Notes under the pieces: generated by a model
What the model was told of the DNA's origin: nothing
Seen by the model: only the letters and a program-made list of their open reading frames with translations
The model's database searches: none
Origin: Synchiropus splendidus
Lineage: Eukaryota; Chordata; Actinopteri; Syngnathiformes; Callionymidae
Length of the DNA: 64,000 bases
NCBI RefSeq assembly: GCF_027744825.2
Contig: NC_071345.1
Location: 3,793,501 to 3,857,500, forward strand
Direction: 5' to 3'
Shown here: in pieces, positions 37,305 to 49,312 of the stretch
Position numbering within the stretch: the stretch's first letter is position 1
How the letters are laid out: the number at the start of each line of letters is the position of its first letter
Made by a program: the position numbers and the translations under genes

Positions 37305-37652
37305 GACTCCGCTTTTATTTTGGTCCCTTGAGTCCTGTTTTGTTTTCTCCCTCCTTTCTTCCTGTTCCTGTGGCACGCGGCTGGACCCAGTCAACCCCTG
37401 GTCACCTGTGTATAAGAACACCTGGACTCCAGCAACATGTGCCAGATCCACTCCTCTTGTTCCCGTGATTTAAGTTGGTTTGATTCTCCCGGTCCAGTTG
37501 GACTCTTATGTCTGTTGGGCTCTTATTCATGTTTATGGACTTCTGCTGGTTTTGGTGACCCTTTGATTTTGGACAGTCTGACTTCGCTTTGTTTCTCCCG
37601 GTTCGGTCGCGCTTTCTGTTGTGGTTCCCACTCCACGTCTTGACTCACAACA
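37305..37652 (+). mobile_element. LTR-like dispersed repeat, copy 2
   Basis: Plus-strand counterpart of the minus-strand copy at 474-985. Shared ordered blocks are cttttattttggtccctt, ctccctcctttcttcctgtt followed by cctgtggcac, cagtcaacccctg, acacctggactccagcaac, ggtcgcgctttctgttgtgg and cttgactcacaaca. The middle is diverged and shorter than in copy 1. LTR assignment is inference. Confidence 0.6.
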
Positions 37653-40222
37653 CATTTGGAGTGATGGGGGAGTCAGTATAGGGCTGTTTGGCCAGATATA
37701 CCTGCGGAAGTAGCTGTGGCAGAGTCTCTCGTGAGATCAGTGTGTGATCGAGAGATTATTTTATCCGTTTTACACAATTTGTTGTTTCTTAATCCTTGTA
37801 TTATAATTGAATTCCAGACATCGGGCGAAAGCACTGATTCATTTATGTGGATCCTGAAAGCTTGAAATGCTTTGTATATTTGACCTTTTTCACAGCTGCG
37901 GACGGTCAGGGAGTCTGAAAGTGATGGCCTCCGGTCCCTCGGTGGCAGAAGTGTACTATATCAGTTGGAACACCGAGCTGCGGTACGCGCTTGGTTTGGA
38001 CCACGTGACTGGTTTGACCCATAACTTATCAATTTTTGCTCATAATTCTGTGGTAGTTGAACGGTCTGCAGTGTCAGGTGTTGCGTGCTGAATGTACCAC
38101 TCAGCAATGCACAGTAAACGTTCTCTAGTGTGTAAAACTAGTGGCAGATGTGAGGATTTATGAAGGACGGGGAAGTCCTGAAGTATGCGAATAGAAATCT
38201 ATATTCCTCTACTATTACATTATTATTTTATGATGAATATTTGCAGAAATGAAAACGTTACAGATAATTTTTTTGGACCATAAGTCGCTCCAGAGGACAA
38301 GTCAAACCACTAAAAAAAACATCACAAAGAAGAAAAAACATATATATGTCGCATTTTCATTTTACTAAAGCCTTTGCATGAAGCGGTAATATTCTCCCGA
38401 AAAGTTGTTGTATTCATTGCTCCTGACGTGATGTGGAACGGGATGTTGCCAAGTCCCGGGAAACAAGGAAATTGAAGGGATTTTTTTTTTGCATCTATTT
38501 CTCTGAGGACAGTAAAAATACTAGCTTTCAATCATGAGAAGTAAATAAATATCTCTTATGGGCAGCCGCTCTCACCTGGTCTGGTTACGCATGAGCTTTA
38601 GTTCCAGGAGTGCTGCCGTGTACTGAAAGCCTCCGTCATTGTGTCCATGATTGTTGCTGTTTTTCCGTTGCGGAATCACCTGTAATCGAGGCCGATGCAA
38701 GAACAACATAATATTTTCAAAAAGAAAAAGATCCCACATTGATGAATGGATTTTTTTCTCCATGATTATTATTGTTATTTATCATCACTTCTCTTCCAGC
38801 TATGAAGAATTAAAACTATAAACGCTGTCCCCACCATCTCTTTGTCTCACCTTCTTTTCTGTACAGTTTATGTAATAAATACTCGACTCCCACAGTGAGA
38901 GGGAGAAAAAAGGGAGGGAAACTGGGGGAAAAAAAGAACAGAATAATGCATTTTTTCATCAAAAATTCTTTCTCTTCCTCTACCTCAAGGATTCCTCCTC
39001 TGTGCCACTTGAAAGATGAGCAACAATGTGGCCACACAGTGAACACCTAGTTACCATATGAAACACTCCTGCCGTGAACTGGAGGAGCTGGAGAAGGCAG
39101 AGGAGAAGTCTTGTGTTATTTATGATACCGGGCCTTGTAGCTATATGGGTTCCCCCTTCATGTGTACTGCGAGCTATGGCCCCCATATGTGAAGGGGTAT
39201 AAGTGCAGCTTAAGAAAGTTCCTCTCCCCTCCCCTCTTGCCGCTCTGTGCCTCGGCTGTTTTGAAGACGAGAAGTAACCCGTCTGGATCTTTCATGGCTT
39301 TGAGGGACATTTTATATCGCCTCAGGTGTCTGTCAGTGTGACTAACAGTTCTGAGAGAGGAGAACTAATATCTCTGGAACTTGCCTTCCGGCTGCGGCGC
39401 GTGGATGCTCTTGTTGGCGAGAATGAAGAGACAGTGGAGACATTCAGCAGCTACCACTGATGCAGCTGGTTTAACAGTAAAATGACCACTGGGACACATT
39501 TGAGGAGGAAGATTCAAAACTTGTGTACTTCCTTACTGTTCTTATTATGCAGGGAAAAAACGGCTGTTACTTCCATAACATTTACTGCCACATGCTGGAA
39601 CAGGAGCATCATTTTATTTACACAAAAATATATCAAGGTGAAATACACACAGTTTTCGCAGCGATTGAGGCCACGCCCACAGGAAGAAGGGTGAAGGTTG
39701 GCGCTAGTTGTCCACTCAAAAGCCATGTCTCCTGTCACTGGGAGACAGGGAGCACAACCTTCTGGAACAAGTGGTTTTTTTGGAAGACGAAAGCACTACT
39801 TTTTCCAAAGCATCAATGTCGTAGCCCTGTCTCAAGACCTTCACTCAAGCAATGCTGATTCGGTGGATGCTGTTGAGCCTATTGGAAGTATAAACTAGGG
39901 GTGGGATTCGATTTAAAAAAATAATCTAATAAATAAGAGAATTTGTGATTAATTATTTGCAGTTTAATGCTATAATAATACATATTTCAATGTGAATGAA
40001 TTTGGTATATTACTGAATCAAATGATGGAGCCATACATACAGTTAAACAACAAAATATTGTTTATTTTGCGTTAGTTTGACAACGACACGTTTTTATATC
40101 AACTTATTTAAACTAAAGATCTTTTAATGTCTTGAAAATATTTGTATAAGAATTTCAATGTTATAAGAATTTCAAGTCCATTCAGAGTAGTGGAAACCCT
40201 GGCCACTGTGTAGTGAAAAACC
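37653..40222. other. Non-coding DNA with a possible transposon remnant
   Basis: At about 38268-38375 the phrase ggaccataagtcgctcc, followed by tatatatgtcgc, resembles the ataagtcgc-type termini of a short DNA transposon common in fish, but boundaries cannot be set. The rest is unremarkable. Confidence 0.35.
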
Positions 40223-40270
40223 TCCCTGAACAAAAGCAAACAGATGCTTTTGTTTGCTTTTGTTCAGGGA
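40223..40270. repeat. Perfect 20-bp inverted repeat (hairpin)
   Basis: The arm tccctgaacaaaagcaaaca at 40223-40242 is exactly complementary to 40251-40270, with an 8-base loop. A perfect stem of this length is not expected by chance at this locus. It could be a recent inverted duplication or the fold-back end of an element. It is shorter than a normal pre-miRNA stem. Confidence 0.9.
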
Positions 40271-40675
40271 TGATTCCTCCATGTTTGTTGTTGTTGTTCT
40301 CATCCTAGCTGCCACGTGTCTTGTGCATCAGTGGGATCAGTGGACCAGGAACTGCTGCACTTACAAAGGTTCCCTGTTGTCTGGAGAGCAAAAATATTTT
40401 AGCGTGTTAGTCTATGGGGAGATCAAGGTTATTATTCTGGTCCACTTCGGCTCATGCTCTGCATCATAATCAATTTAAATGATGAATGATGACGTGTGTT
40501 TTGACTACGTTTGTAGTGAAAACACAATTATTTTCACTCCAAATCAAATATCACAAGTGTAACTTCACAGCAGAATCCGGCACTTAAGTAGGTGCTAAAG
40601 GTACCAAACTATTGAAGGTAGAAGCTAGCAAACATTAGCTGACAGTGTTAGCCTGTCCCACCTGCTAGCTCTCAC
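40271..40675. other. Non-coding DNA, nothing recognised
   Basis: AT-rich sequence between the hairpin and the retrotransposon fragment; part of it may belong to the retrotransposon but no similarity was visible. Confidence 0.45.
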
Positions 40676-40985
40676 TTGACAGACTATCGACTATCGAGCC
40701 TGCGACCTGCATCGTGGTTCGATAGAACGTGGTTCTGGTACAACAGCGCCACCTCCAGGGACACGAGCAGACTGCAGCACATCGTACGTTCTGCTGAGAA
40801 GGTGATCGGTTGCAGCCTGCCACCTCTTCAGGACCTGTGTGTCACCAGGACCCAGAGGCGTGCAGGTCGGATCAGAGCCGACCCTCCTCACCCTGGACAT
40901 GGACTGTTTCTTCCTTTTCCCTCTGGCAGGAGGCTACGGTCCATTTTTGGTTTGATTCTGATTCTGATTCTACTACATATCACAT
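40676..40985 (+). mobile_element. 3' end of a CR1/L2/Rex1-like non-LTR retrotransposon
   Basis: The plus-strand frame encodes the C-terminal tail that follows the reverse transcriptase domain: RLQHIVRSAEKVIGCSLPPL, then a TRTQRRAGRIRADPPHPGH block and a LPFPSGRRLRSI-like block (FLPFPSGRRLRSI). This order is characteristic of the end of the second open frame in this group of fish LINEs. It is followed by tandem gattct units (about 40950-40970), a common 3' tail for the group. The copy is 5' truncated and carries no intact catalytic domain. Clade assignment is tentative. Confidence 0.8.
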
Positions 40986-42250
40986 AAAACCTAAAGTAAC
41001 TTTTGATACCAGCGGAAAAGCAGTGCTCTCACGGCATTAGCACGTGTCTCTGAAATTCACAGACATCATATGTGAGATCTACAGCATGTTTGAAGCTCGA
41101 TCAGAAGATTACTTTCATCTCTCTATTGACTCACGTTCAGATCTGTTTTGGAACTTAGGTCCCATGAGGCGAAAGTGGATGGGCGGGACTATACACCAGT
41201 GTCACCAACTATCTGGATTTACCCATCAATTTGCTGTCCAATATCTAAAAAAATGTTATGGATTATTGGCATCTGATGAGTTGCTGACCTTCAAAAGACA
41301 AACTTTAAATCAAATTGAACCATTTTTCACAAAACTTTTTTTGCAAATAATTGTGCATTTTTTTCCTTCAACTGTTCCTCCTCCTCACTTGGCCTAATAC
41401 AAGCAACAATGAAGGATCCAGTGTGTGATCGACCACGTCTCTCAGATATGACAGGACGAGCTCAAGTGGTGGATGAAGGATGAGGAGAAAACCTGTGTGA
41501 GAGCCCAGAGGTGAATGAAAAAGATGGTGGCGAGAGGTGCTCGCACCAGCAGAGGAGATTTCATTGTCTGCGGCGCTGAGTCGCTGGATGGAGTTGGGCT
41601 CCCTTGAACCTCCTCTCAGTGTGTAACAGAAAATAAAATGTAAAACCTGCACGGTGATGACGGCTGCTCCCCAACGCAGCTAACAGGCTTCAGATATGTC
41701 ACGAAAAAAGAATGGCAAATTCCCCGTTATTTCAGGTTAAATATTCCGTGACAGATAGCTCCTTTTAATTCGACATGGAAATCGACATGACAGCTTGAGC
41801 TGTCCTCTCTCTTCGCCTTCAAAACTGGCTTTTGTCAGTGCTCTGCAATGCCTCCTGATTTCAATAACAAGCTTCAGCGCAGAGTAAAGGGAAGAAAAAA
41901 AAGAAAAAAAAAAAAAAAAGACAAGGCCTTGCTGTAAACAGACACACACTTGAAAATAGTGGGAAGGTCATGGAACCCTAGAGCTCACCAAGATGTTCAG
42001 GGCCTTGCTACCATCAAGGATGTCGGCTATTCATAGTTTGCAAATGTATAGACACAGCAGTTCATCGACGTTCCATTCGCAAACCCTCAATTGTTTCTTG
42101 AAGGAGATTGAGGAAAATCCAGACAAGCGAAAGGTGAGAGAACCCGTCAAAATAAAAGCAGCGGTGCGGCTACATTTCAAAACTGAAGCCCCTCCCTCCT
42201 CGCTCCAGAGCTCAAGCTTGGCGATTCTTTTCCGAGCTTTTATTCGGAAT
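40986..42250. other. Non-coding DNA with an A-rich tract
   Basis: No recognised features except an A/G-rich tract at 41891-41920. Confidence 0.45.
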
Positions 42251-42840
42251 TATTCAGAGGCGAAACAAAACAGCGGGCAGATGACTGCGGCAGCGATAAG
42301 GTGGATGTAAATCCAAATACGGAAAGAGAGAGTGAGATGGAGATGAAATAGAGCTGCCACTGCGCTGAAGGACGCGGCGTGCCACTATGTAATTAGAAAC
42401 GTACACAGATGATTTGGATGCAGCGATATGATTAGGCAAAGCAGCTCCAAATCTGAGCTCTAATCAGCTCACTTCTGAGAGACACTCCACCTCGGTGTGT
42501 GTGTGTGAGTGAGTGTGTGGACGCCAGCAAGAGGGTGGCACGCCGGTGAATTAGAGATCCAGACATTATGCACATAAAATTAGACTTTGACACAGACGAG
42601 GGAAAACACAAACGTCCAACGCTGGATGAAAACATGTAAACACACAGGGAGAATTCAGGCCATCCTTCAGAGGCCGGGGGGAGGGAGGGGGGCGGCCAGA
42701 ATTAGCCCTTCTGTGAAGTGCTCTGGTTAATTGTGAGGACCGCAGACGAGGAAACTGAATTGGTGATCTTCTAAGTTTCCTGACTGCCATCAACAAACCC
42801 AGCTCTCTCTCGGGATGGAAACAGCGCGTCACCTGCGAAA
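42251..42840. promoter_or_regulatory. Candidate cis-regulatory block
   Basis: Non-repetitive, GC-balanced segment with homeodomain-type sites: gtaattagaaac (about 42389), atgattaggc (42428), ctctaatcagctc (42459), gaattagag (42549) and gaattagccc (42700). A short GT tract interrupts it at about 42494-42505. Function is inferred. Confidence 0.3.
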
Positions 42841-43270
42841 ACCCACTTCAGCTTCTTTCAGAACTTACTTTAATAATGATGAGCAAGTTCTTTGGCCTGC
42901 GAGCATCAGAGCTGGGAAGTGAGCTGTTGAGGCTGGAGAGCAGCTGTAGCTCATGTTTAGAAAGTGAAACTCTCAAACGTTGAAGTCATTATACAGTAAT
43001 AACCATGATGAGTCCCACTGGGTGGAGAGGGTCCTAACATTTAGTGTAATTCACGTGTCATGGTTTGCTGTGTCTCGTCTTCACTCCACTGAATTAAAGG
43101 GACTTCACCATCAACAATGAATCACAGGTGAAACACATGCCGTACATTTAGTTTAGGGAATGACTAAGTGAAACGTGGAACTGAGTCATGTCAGTTGTGT
43201 TGATCGTGGATCTGATGACGCTCCAAGTCTTAGGACCGCGACTCACATCGGCATTGAACGTGCTCCAAGG

Positions 43271-43282
43271 CCCCCCCCCCCC
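43271..43282. repeat. Poly(C) run
   Basis: Twelve consecutive C residues. Confidence 0.9.
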
Positions 43283-43767
43283 GGTTTGGAGCAAGGTTTA
43301 TCGTTTACGTTTCAAAGTTAACCGAAAGTCAAAGTCAATATTTTGACATTTTGCCGGAATAGCTCTTACTTTTTCGCCCTACTTCCTGTATAAACCATCA
43401 TCTCAACAGCAACTTGACCAAAATCCCAGCCAGTTCAGCGGCTCATTTGGTGAAGAGCCGCATGAAACTGGGGAAAGAGCCGCGGGTTGGCCAGGCGTGT
43501 TGTAAGTGAAAGAAGATCTACTGCACAAAACGTGTGAGAAACTAAAAAACAAAAGCCTAGAAAATTGTGAAGCCTCCTCAAAATGTCATCATCGGCATTC
43601 AGCACCACCTGGGGTCAGAGGGTCATGCATCAGTCAGTCACCCAGATGAAGGCACTAAACTTAGACAAATAATAATAATAGTTGAAAATAATAGTAATAA
43701 TCAAAATATCACTCCACTGTGAGTCTCTGAAGATGGATGTGTTGGAAATCAACATAGTGATGTAAAG

Positions 43768-44620
43768 CAGCGTTTTTCAACCGGGCTGCCGCGGCACACT
43801 AGTGAAAGAGTGTCACGTGTGGCGTGGGAAAATGATCCAGTTTCACCTCATGTGTCCGGAGATAGAGGTGGCCGATATGATGACATGAAATCATGACAAT
43901 GAGAAGGTGTTGAGGAGCAACCAAGGTGAGGAGATCACATGGATTCACTGACCTCTTTCTCTCCACTCTACTGTAGAGCTCCAGTGTGCACTCACAGCCA
44001 AGAAGCCGCTCACATGCACAACTTCCAGCTGCCTCCAACTTGACCACACACTTTCACCACAGAACCACGGAGGGAGGGAGAGATCCTTGTTGGACCCACG
44101 ACGCCAAAGACTGTCTCCACCGCTGAGCTAACAGAGCCAACGTGATGTCTCACTTCAAAATTTTATTGATACTCATGGACTGTCAAAGTTTGCTTTGTGG
44201 TTTAAAAGTTGGTGACAAACAAAATGCGCAACAAAATAAATCCGCTCCAAAATGTAAAGAGAGAAAGAATCATTGTTTTTATGAAGCAAGTTCAGGCAAA
44301 GAGGATTTGTCTGGAAACTCAGAACTCTTGAAACAGTTATTTAGTCAGTAAATAAATAAATAAATCATGATATATTTTGCTATAGTGCCCACCCCTTTCT
44401 GGACACATGTGAAACAAATACATTTTCTGCCATTTGTTTTTGCAAATATCCTGGCAAAATAACAAGCGAGTGTCAGTAGCTACAGTTTTTCACAAATGAA
44501 GAGGGATTTTCTGTAGGACTCTAAGCACGAGTGCGCTTTGACCCAGGTTCCTTCGGTGAGCACCAGGATTTTTTCAATGACCCAAGGCTGCAGTGGCTAG
44601 AAAAAGGTTGAAAAACACTG
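43768..44620. mobile_element. Non-autonomous hAT-type DNA transposon, 853 bp
   Basis: The left terminus cagcgtttttcaacc and the reverse-complemented right terminus cagtgtttttcaacc form a 15-bp inverted repeat with one mismatch. The flanks are atgtaaag (43760-43767) and gtgtaaag (44621-44628), an 8-bp target duplication with one mismatch, as produced by hAT transposases. The subterminal ctgccgcggcacactagtg is typical of this element type. No transposase is recognisable inside, so it is a non-mobile or non-autonomous copy. Confidence 0.9.
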
Positions 44621-44859
44621 GTGTAAAGCATGGAGACAGTTGGTGCCTCCATAAAATTAAATCAGACGACTTGCTCGCCGCATCTCTTGTGGTGTTTTCG
44701 AACTTCCTCTCTCCGAGTCTGTTTTTCCTATCCTTTCTGGGGGTGCCACCGTTGAATCCAGCCATCTGAATATAGCATATTCCTGGGTCAAGCAAAGAGA
44801 CAAAAACACATATGTGCCGAGGCGTTGGAGGCAGGGAGGAGCACAAAAGAGGTGTTGGT

Positions 44860-45290
44860 CTACAAAGACCCCACTAATGAGCAGAGACCAATTAAAAAGA
44901 GCTGCCCCCTCCTCCCTGCGCCGCCTCCCTGTCTTGCCCTGGCTCTCCATCCTTCTGTCTCTTCTCCTCCAGTGGCTTGTTATTGATCACCTTTAACCTC
45001 GTCTCTCAGTGGTGTCAAAACTACCATTTAGGCTCATCCCCAGGGCTGAGCGAGTGTCGATCGCTCCCTGCCCCATAAATCATTAGCGCCAGGGCCGAGG
45101 AGGCTCTGGCCCGAGTCCAGCGCCGACTCCCGCAGACACAGCCTGGCAACCTTGTGCCACGTGGGGTCAAGGGTCACCGGAGGTCCTATGGATTAGCACC
45201 CAGACGCCTCTGCTAACCCTTGCTCTCAATCCTAGCCGCCTCTATTCCCACATGAGCCCAGCACCGGCAGCCGCTTTGATTTTTAAATAT
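44860..45290. promoter_or_regulatory. Candidate cis-regulatory block
   Basis: Non-repetitive, GC-balanced DNA with ccactaatgagc, gaccaattaaaaagag, gttattgatcacc, cataaatcattagcgcc and tatggattagcac. Homeodomain-type cores recur about every 60-100 bases. Function is inferred. Confidence 0.3.
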
Positions 45291-46149
45291 GACAAAAGGT
45301 CAAACGTTGCCCTGCCCTGTCTTCGCTTCTTACTCTGTAATTATTTCACTTATTCACCACTGATCTCTTCTCCCATCTAGCGACTTTGCTGCAAGTGATC
45401 AAAGTCTGATGTGAAGAAAAGTTCTGTGAGTTTTCCCCTGACAGGAGGCCGTTGCGGTGGCTGTTTTTCTGTCGGTGTTGAGCCATGCACACTGTCCTCC
45501 ACCTCCCCCTGAGCTGCAGGCGCCTCACCGCCTCAGTACACAGCTTCATATCAACCAGATGCTACGTACACCCCCCTCCCTCCGTTCCCTTCCTTCTGTC
45601 ACTCTTTTGATCTTCAGCAAATTTATCGTCACTAATAATATATTTCCTACCTTTGCATCCATGTGGTCAAACGCTGCCTACGGGGACTTTGCATAGCAAA
45701 GCTGCCTTTTTTTTTGGATAGATTTTGTTTAAAAGAGGAGAGTCTTTTATCAGTTTTCAGGCACATTTGAAACTTTTTAACTGTTCTTTCAATGTGGATG
45801 AATGGATACTGTGGCTTTATTTACATGGAAATGTACTCTGTTTTGATAGCCCTAACAATAATTGTTTTATTTACGGATTATTTTTGTTTTTATCAGTGAT
45901 TACTTCAGAAGCCATTGACACAAAATGTATTTTGGTTTTTTTTTTTGTATTATTTTTCTTTTTTTCACCAAAGAGCAATGCGAGGAGAGAGTGGACAAAG
46001 AAGACGATGTGTCAGAATGGTCTCCAATATTGCATCTTTGTTTTATTTTGATACTTGTTGATTTGTGCTAATATTGTCTGAGAAAGTTGGGAAACATCGG
46101 TGACTCATCCTAAACTGGGCATGTCGTGCCTCCTGTGGTTATTTTATTT

Positions 46150-46152
<3 letters not shown>
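45291..46152. other. AT-rich non-coding DNA, nothing recognised
   Basis: Mixed then strongly T-rich sequence. The open frame at 45725-46051 encodes low-complexity Phe/Leu-rich peptide and is not credible as a gene. Confidence 0.5.

Positions 46153-46218
<66 letters not shown>
46153..46218. repeat. (AT)n microsatellite, 33 units
   Basis: Uninterrupted AT dinucleotides. Confidence 0.97.
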
Positions 46219-46219
<1 letters not shown>

Positions 46220-46342
46220 CTATAACAATCCACATAACAATTGTTTTTAGGAGTCATTGCTTTTGTTATCCAAAAGGAACAGGTTTTTTTATGCCAAGAA
46301 AAAACAGCTTGACTATAAAGATACCTTTGTGCTAATACCAGA

Positions 46343-46380
46343 AAAGCACTCAGAGAGTGCAGACCTCTGCCAAGCAGCGT
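46343..46380 (-). repeat. Dispersed-repeat motif, minus-strand copy
   Basis: The reverse complement reads ggcagaggtctgcactctct followed by gagtgctttt. Close relatives occur on the plus strand at about 49839-49870 and 63169-63200, marking remnants of one unnamed dispersed family. Confidence 0.6.
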
Positions 46381-46889
46381 TTGTTTTCATCTTACATTGA
46401 GTTTATCTGGATTCTGTCTTAGCATGACAAATAGCAATATCATTAGCAGTTGCGTTCTCAAACTAGCTCACACCCTGGTCACCATGGTGAGTGAACATTT
46501 GTGTTTGAGAAGCTAAGCTCCGGCTGCAATGCCTGTGTGAAAGCCATTGCTATCTATTTTTGTGTTTTATTTTGGATTAAAACAGACAAAAAGTTTCTGA
46601 CTGGTGAACAGAATGACCCCTATTGATCCCTGTCTAAATGAATTTTTATTTCTTTATTCTTGACCATCAGAAAACTGGACAGCAGAAGGCTAGAGTTTGA
46701 CTCTGAGAGACACCTTTTGAGGGGGGAGTTGTGTGTGTCTGGGTGGACAGCAGCAGTAATGCAATGTTTGCTGTTTCAGCCCCAGACGATGCTGCGGGGG
46801 GTGGTCTTTTTAGATTTGCCACCCATTGTTGGCAAAGTGTTCCCATGTGCCCCTCTGCCCGGTCCACCCCACCTGGACCGGGGGTGCAA

Positions 46890-47060
46890 GCGCGGGGCAG
46901 GACACCCCAAGCCAGTGGGTTTAATTGGTGCGACACCTCTTGAGTGAATGTGGCGAGGGCAATTAAATAGTTGCCGTAGGGTCTGTGTTTGTCATTATTC
47001 TCAACTTAAGCAGTGGCAGAGCAGCAAATTGGGCTTTTCTCTCCATATGTCTCCATCTGC
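46890..47060. promoter_or_regulatory. Candidate cis-regulatory block
   Basis: Contains gtttaattggtgcg, ggcaattaaatagttgcc (an imperfect palindrome around an AATTAA core) and caacttaagcagtgg, an NKX2-like site. It lies in otherwise non-repetitive DNA. Function is inferred. Confidence 0.35.
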
Positions 47061-47319
47061 GTGGCTCTAATGCTTCGCAGGAAACACAAAAAAAAACCCA
47101 ACACACATATGTACATTTGTTTGTAAGTTTGTCTTTGCTGTGTTTGTCAGCTTTAGTGGCTTTTTCCTTCCACCATCTCCCTGCATCTGTCAATTAGCCG
47201 GTCTGCGTATTCAAAGGTCCTGTGCTCTTTCACACGAGCCTTTGTTGTCTCCTCACTCCCTCAGTACGTCTCCAGTGTTTGAAGATTTAGAAAAGAGGCA
47301 AGACAAGGTTGCTGCGGTT

Positions 47320-47485
47320 CATCTAAGGGGCTGTGGACCGCCGCCTGCCCCTCGGTTAGACTCTTTGAGCAAGGCGGGGGGGGGGGCGTTCACATGCATC
47401 AGGCGAAACACAAATCCAAGAAAAAAGCCGTGCATTACCTTTAAAGGTTCTTTGGGCTCTCACATGTTGAGAGGTGAGATTGGTG
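47320..47485 (+). repeat. Local duplication/dispersed repeat, copy A
   Basis: Matches 49379-49537 in the same orientation. Shared blocks are atctaagggg.tgtggac, a G-run followed by cgttc, and caaatccaagaaaaaag followed by attacctttaa. After them come ctctcac and gagattggtg. Either two insertions of one family or a local duplication. Confidence 0.8.
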
Positions 47486-48639
47486 GCCAATTGATTCATA
47501 TATGTGAATCTACTGGTGAGAATTGACAAAGACAAAGATGCAAAAAATATCAAATAAGAAGAAGATATTTTAGAGGAACTGGTATCTTGTGTGCACACCT
47601 TGAAATTCACGAGTTATACTGGCTTCTGAGTACAATAAGTTACATTTTTCTGCCGGTTTCTGACAACAGAAAAGGAACTTTCTGATGATGTGCATAATGA
47701 TGCGATGTGTTCCCTGTTGTGAACCTGAGACGAAGAGCGCGTGGGTCACAGACTGTTCATGTTGCTGTTTATCTGACTGGACGTGATTCTCTGTCACTTT
47801 GAAAGTTTGTCGTCCAGTGTCGCGTCACATTTCTGAATGCGAGTGCATAACACAACATCAACCTCAGCTGCGGAGCCATTTCAAGTCATGACACACTGTA
47901 CCTGCTGGGAAAACCTGGGAAAACTGAGTTTGCTCTCATCAATTGACAGAAAAAATGAATAAAAAAAATAAAATCTCACTCAACTGGCATGTTTCTTAGT
48001 AAATAAAATAAAGGAAATTGATTTAAACTGGTTCATTTTTAACTCATTCATAGGTTTATTTAATTATTTATTGACTTATTATATTAGTTGTCACAGTTAA
48101 AAATACTGATTTTTCTTTTTTTTTTTAGAATGAAATTAATGTTATATTTCCATTCATAAATTGACTGAAAAAAGGCACACAATATGAACAATTTCAAAAT
48201 AAAATAAATGTATAAATGTGGCAGGGGAGAAAGAAATGAGAAATTTTTATTTACATATTTTGTTTATTTGTGGTGGACCACGTGCAAAACTAAGGAGTGT
48301 ACCATGATCTGACGTGTCTCATTAAATCCCTAGAATTACTTATGCTTCCAGACAGCATTAGTCTTGTGAGAGCCAGACATCTTCACCCCTTCACTACAAC
48401 CTCTCCGTCCCCGTCCCAAATCCCTTGTCAGTGACCGGGTGAGAGGCATGAAGAAGGGGGCCTGAGCACTTGCCATCCATCACACCCACCTGACCCGCCC
48501 CACACTGTTGGAAAGACCACGGTTATCACTCACCCCTGACACAGCCATCGACACTTGCCCTTAGTGACTCTCGCACACACACACATATAGACACCACCTC
48601 CAAAATGTCCCGTCCGTCCCTCCATTGAACGCTCATCAC
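47486..48639. other. Non-coding DNA, nothing recognised
   Basis: AT-rich (about 47940-48290) followed by C-rich, CA-containing sequence (48370-48620). No gene or repeat family recognised. Confidence 0.45.
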
Positions 48640-48985
48640 CATCCATCAAGCCTCTCCGTTCTGAAAAATGCCAGCACGATCAACAGATGGCTCCAAAGCC
48701 AATATGACAAATGCCAGGTGATTCCCAAAAGGGAGCCGTCGCCTGGTCCGTCCTTTGGACTAGAAAGCAGCAATTTTCCAGCTCCTGTTGTGCAGCTGCC
48801 GGGCAGCTCCGCTTGGCCGAGGCCAGCGCCTTGGACCTAGACTGGTGGGGCGGCCATTGTGCTGCAGTGACAATGCTGGGTATTGTCCGGCTGCCTCTCA
48901 GTTATAATACATATGTATGGTTCGATTACTGCCGCACAACAATGATGGTGAGCGGCATAAAGCAGGAACAATAACAGAGCCGGAC
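48640..48985. promoter_or_regulatory. Candidate enhancer with a SOX-site cluster
   Basis: Five SOX-type cores lie within 118 bases: cattgt (48855-48860), acaatg (48870-48875), tattgt (48881-48886), aacaat (48938-48943) and aacaat (48967-48972). Between them is the AT palindrome catatg and gattac. The block is non-repetitive. SOX and POU3 proteins are known partners in neural enhancers and SOX10 acts on Oct-6 in glia, so a pou3f1 enhancer is a reasonable inference, not shown. Confidence 0.4.
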
Positions 48986-49312
48986 GGAGCTCCTACTCGC
49001 TGTTGGATGTTTGTTCAACAAACCTCTGCTTTTGACGCCCAAGTGGTGTGAGATTGGAGCGAGACAGCCAGCATGGGAGTCTCGCACACAGACTCCTGAA
49101 TCACTGCGAGTCTGGTTCGTGGACAGAAAATGTTTTAAACTTAAAGAATAATGTCCATCTGCAGGTTACAAGTGACATGATCAGACATGGACAACGTTTC
49201 GGTTGGACTAATTCAGCATTTCCTTGAGATAAAATTCACTTTTTTATATTAGATATTCTTCATAATACATTTATTTCCCAACATGGTTATTGATTTATCT
49301 TGAATGTGTTCA
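48986..49312. other. Non-coding DNA, nothing recognised
   Basis: No repeats or motif clusters recognised. Confidence 0.45.

Noticed and set aside
40223..40270. microRNA precursor
   Set aside because: A perfect 20-bp stem with an 8-base loop is shorter than normal pre-miRNA stems and lacks the usual bulges.
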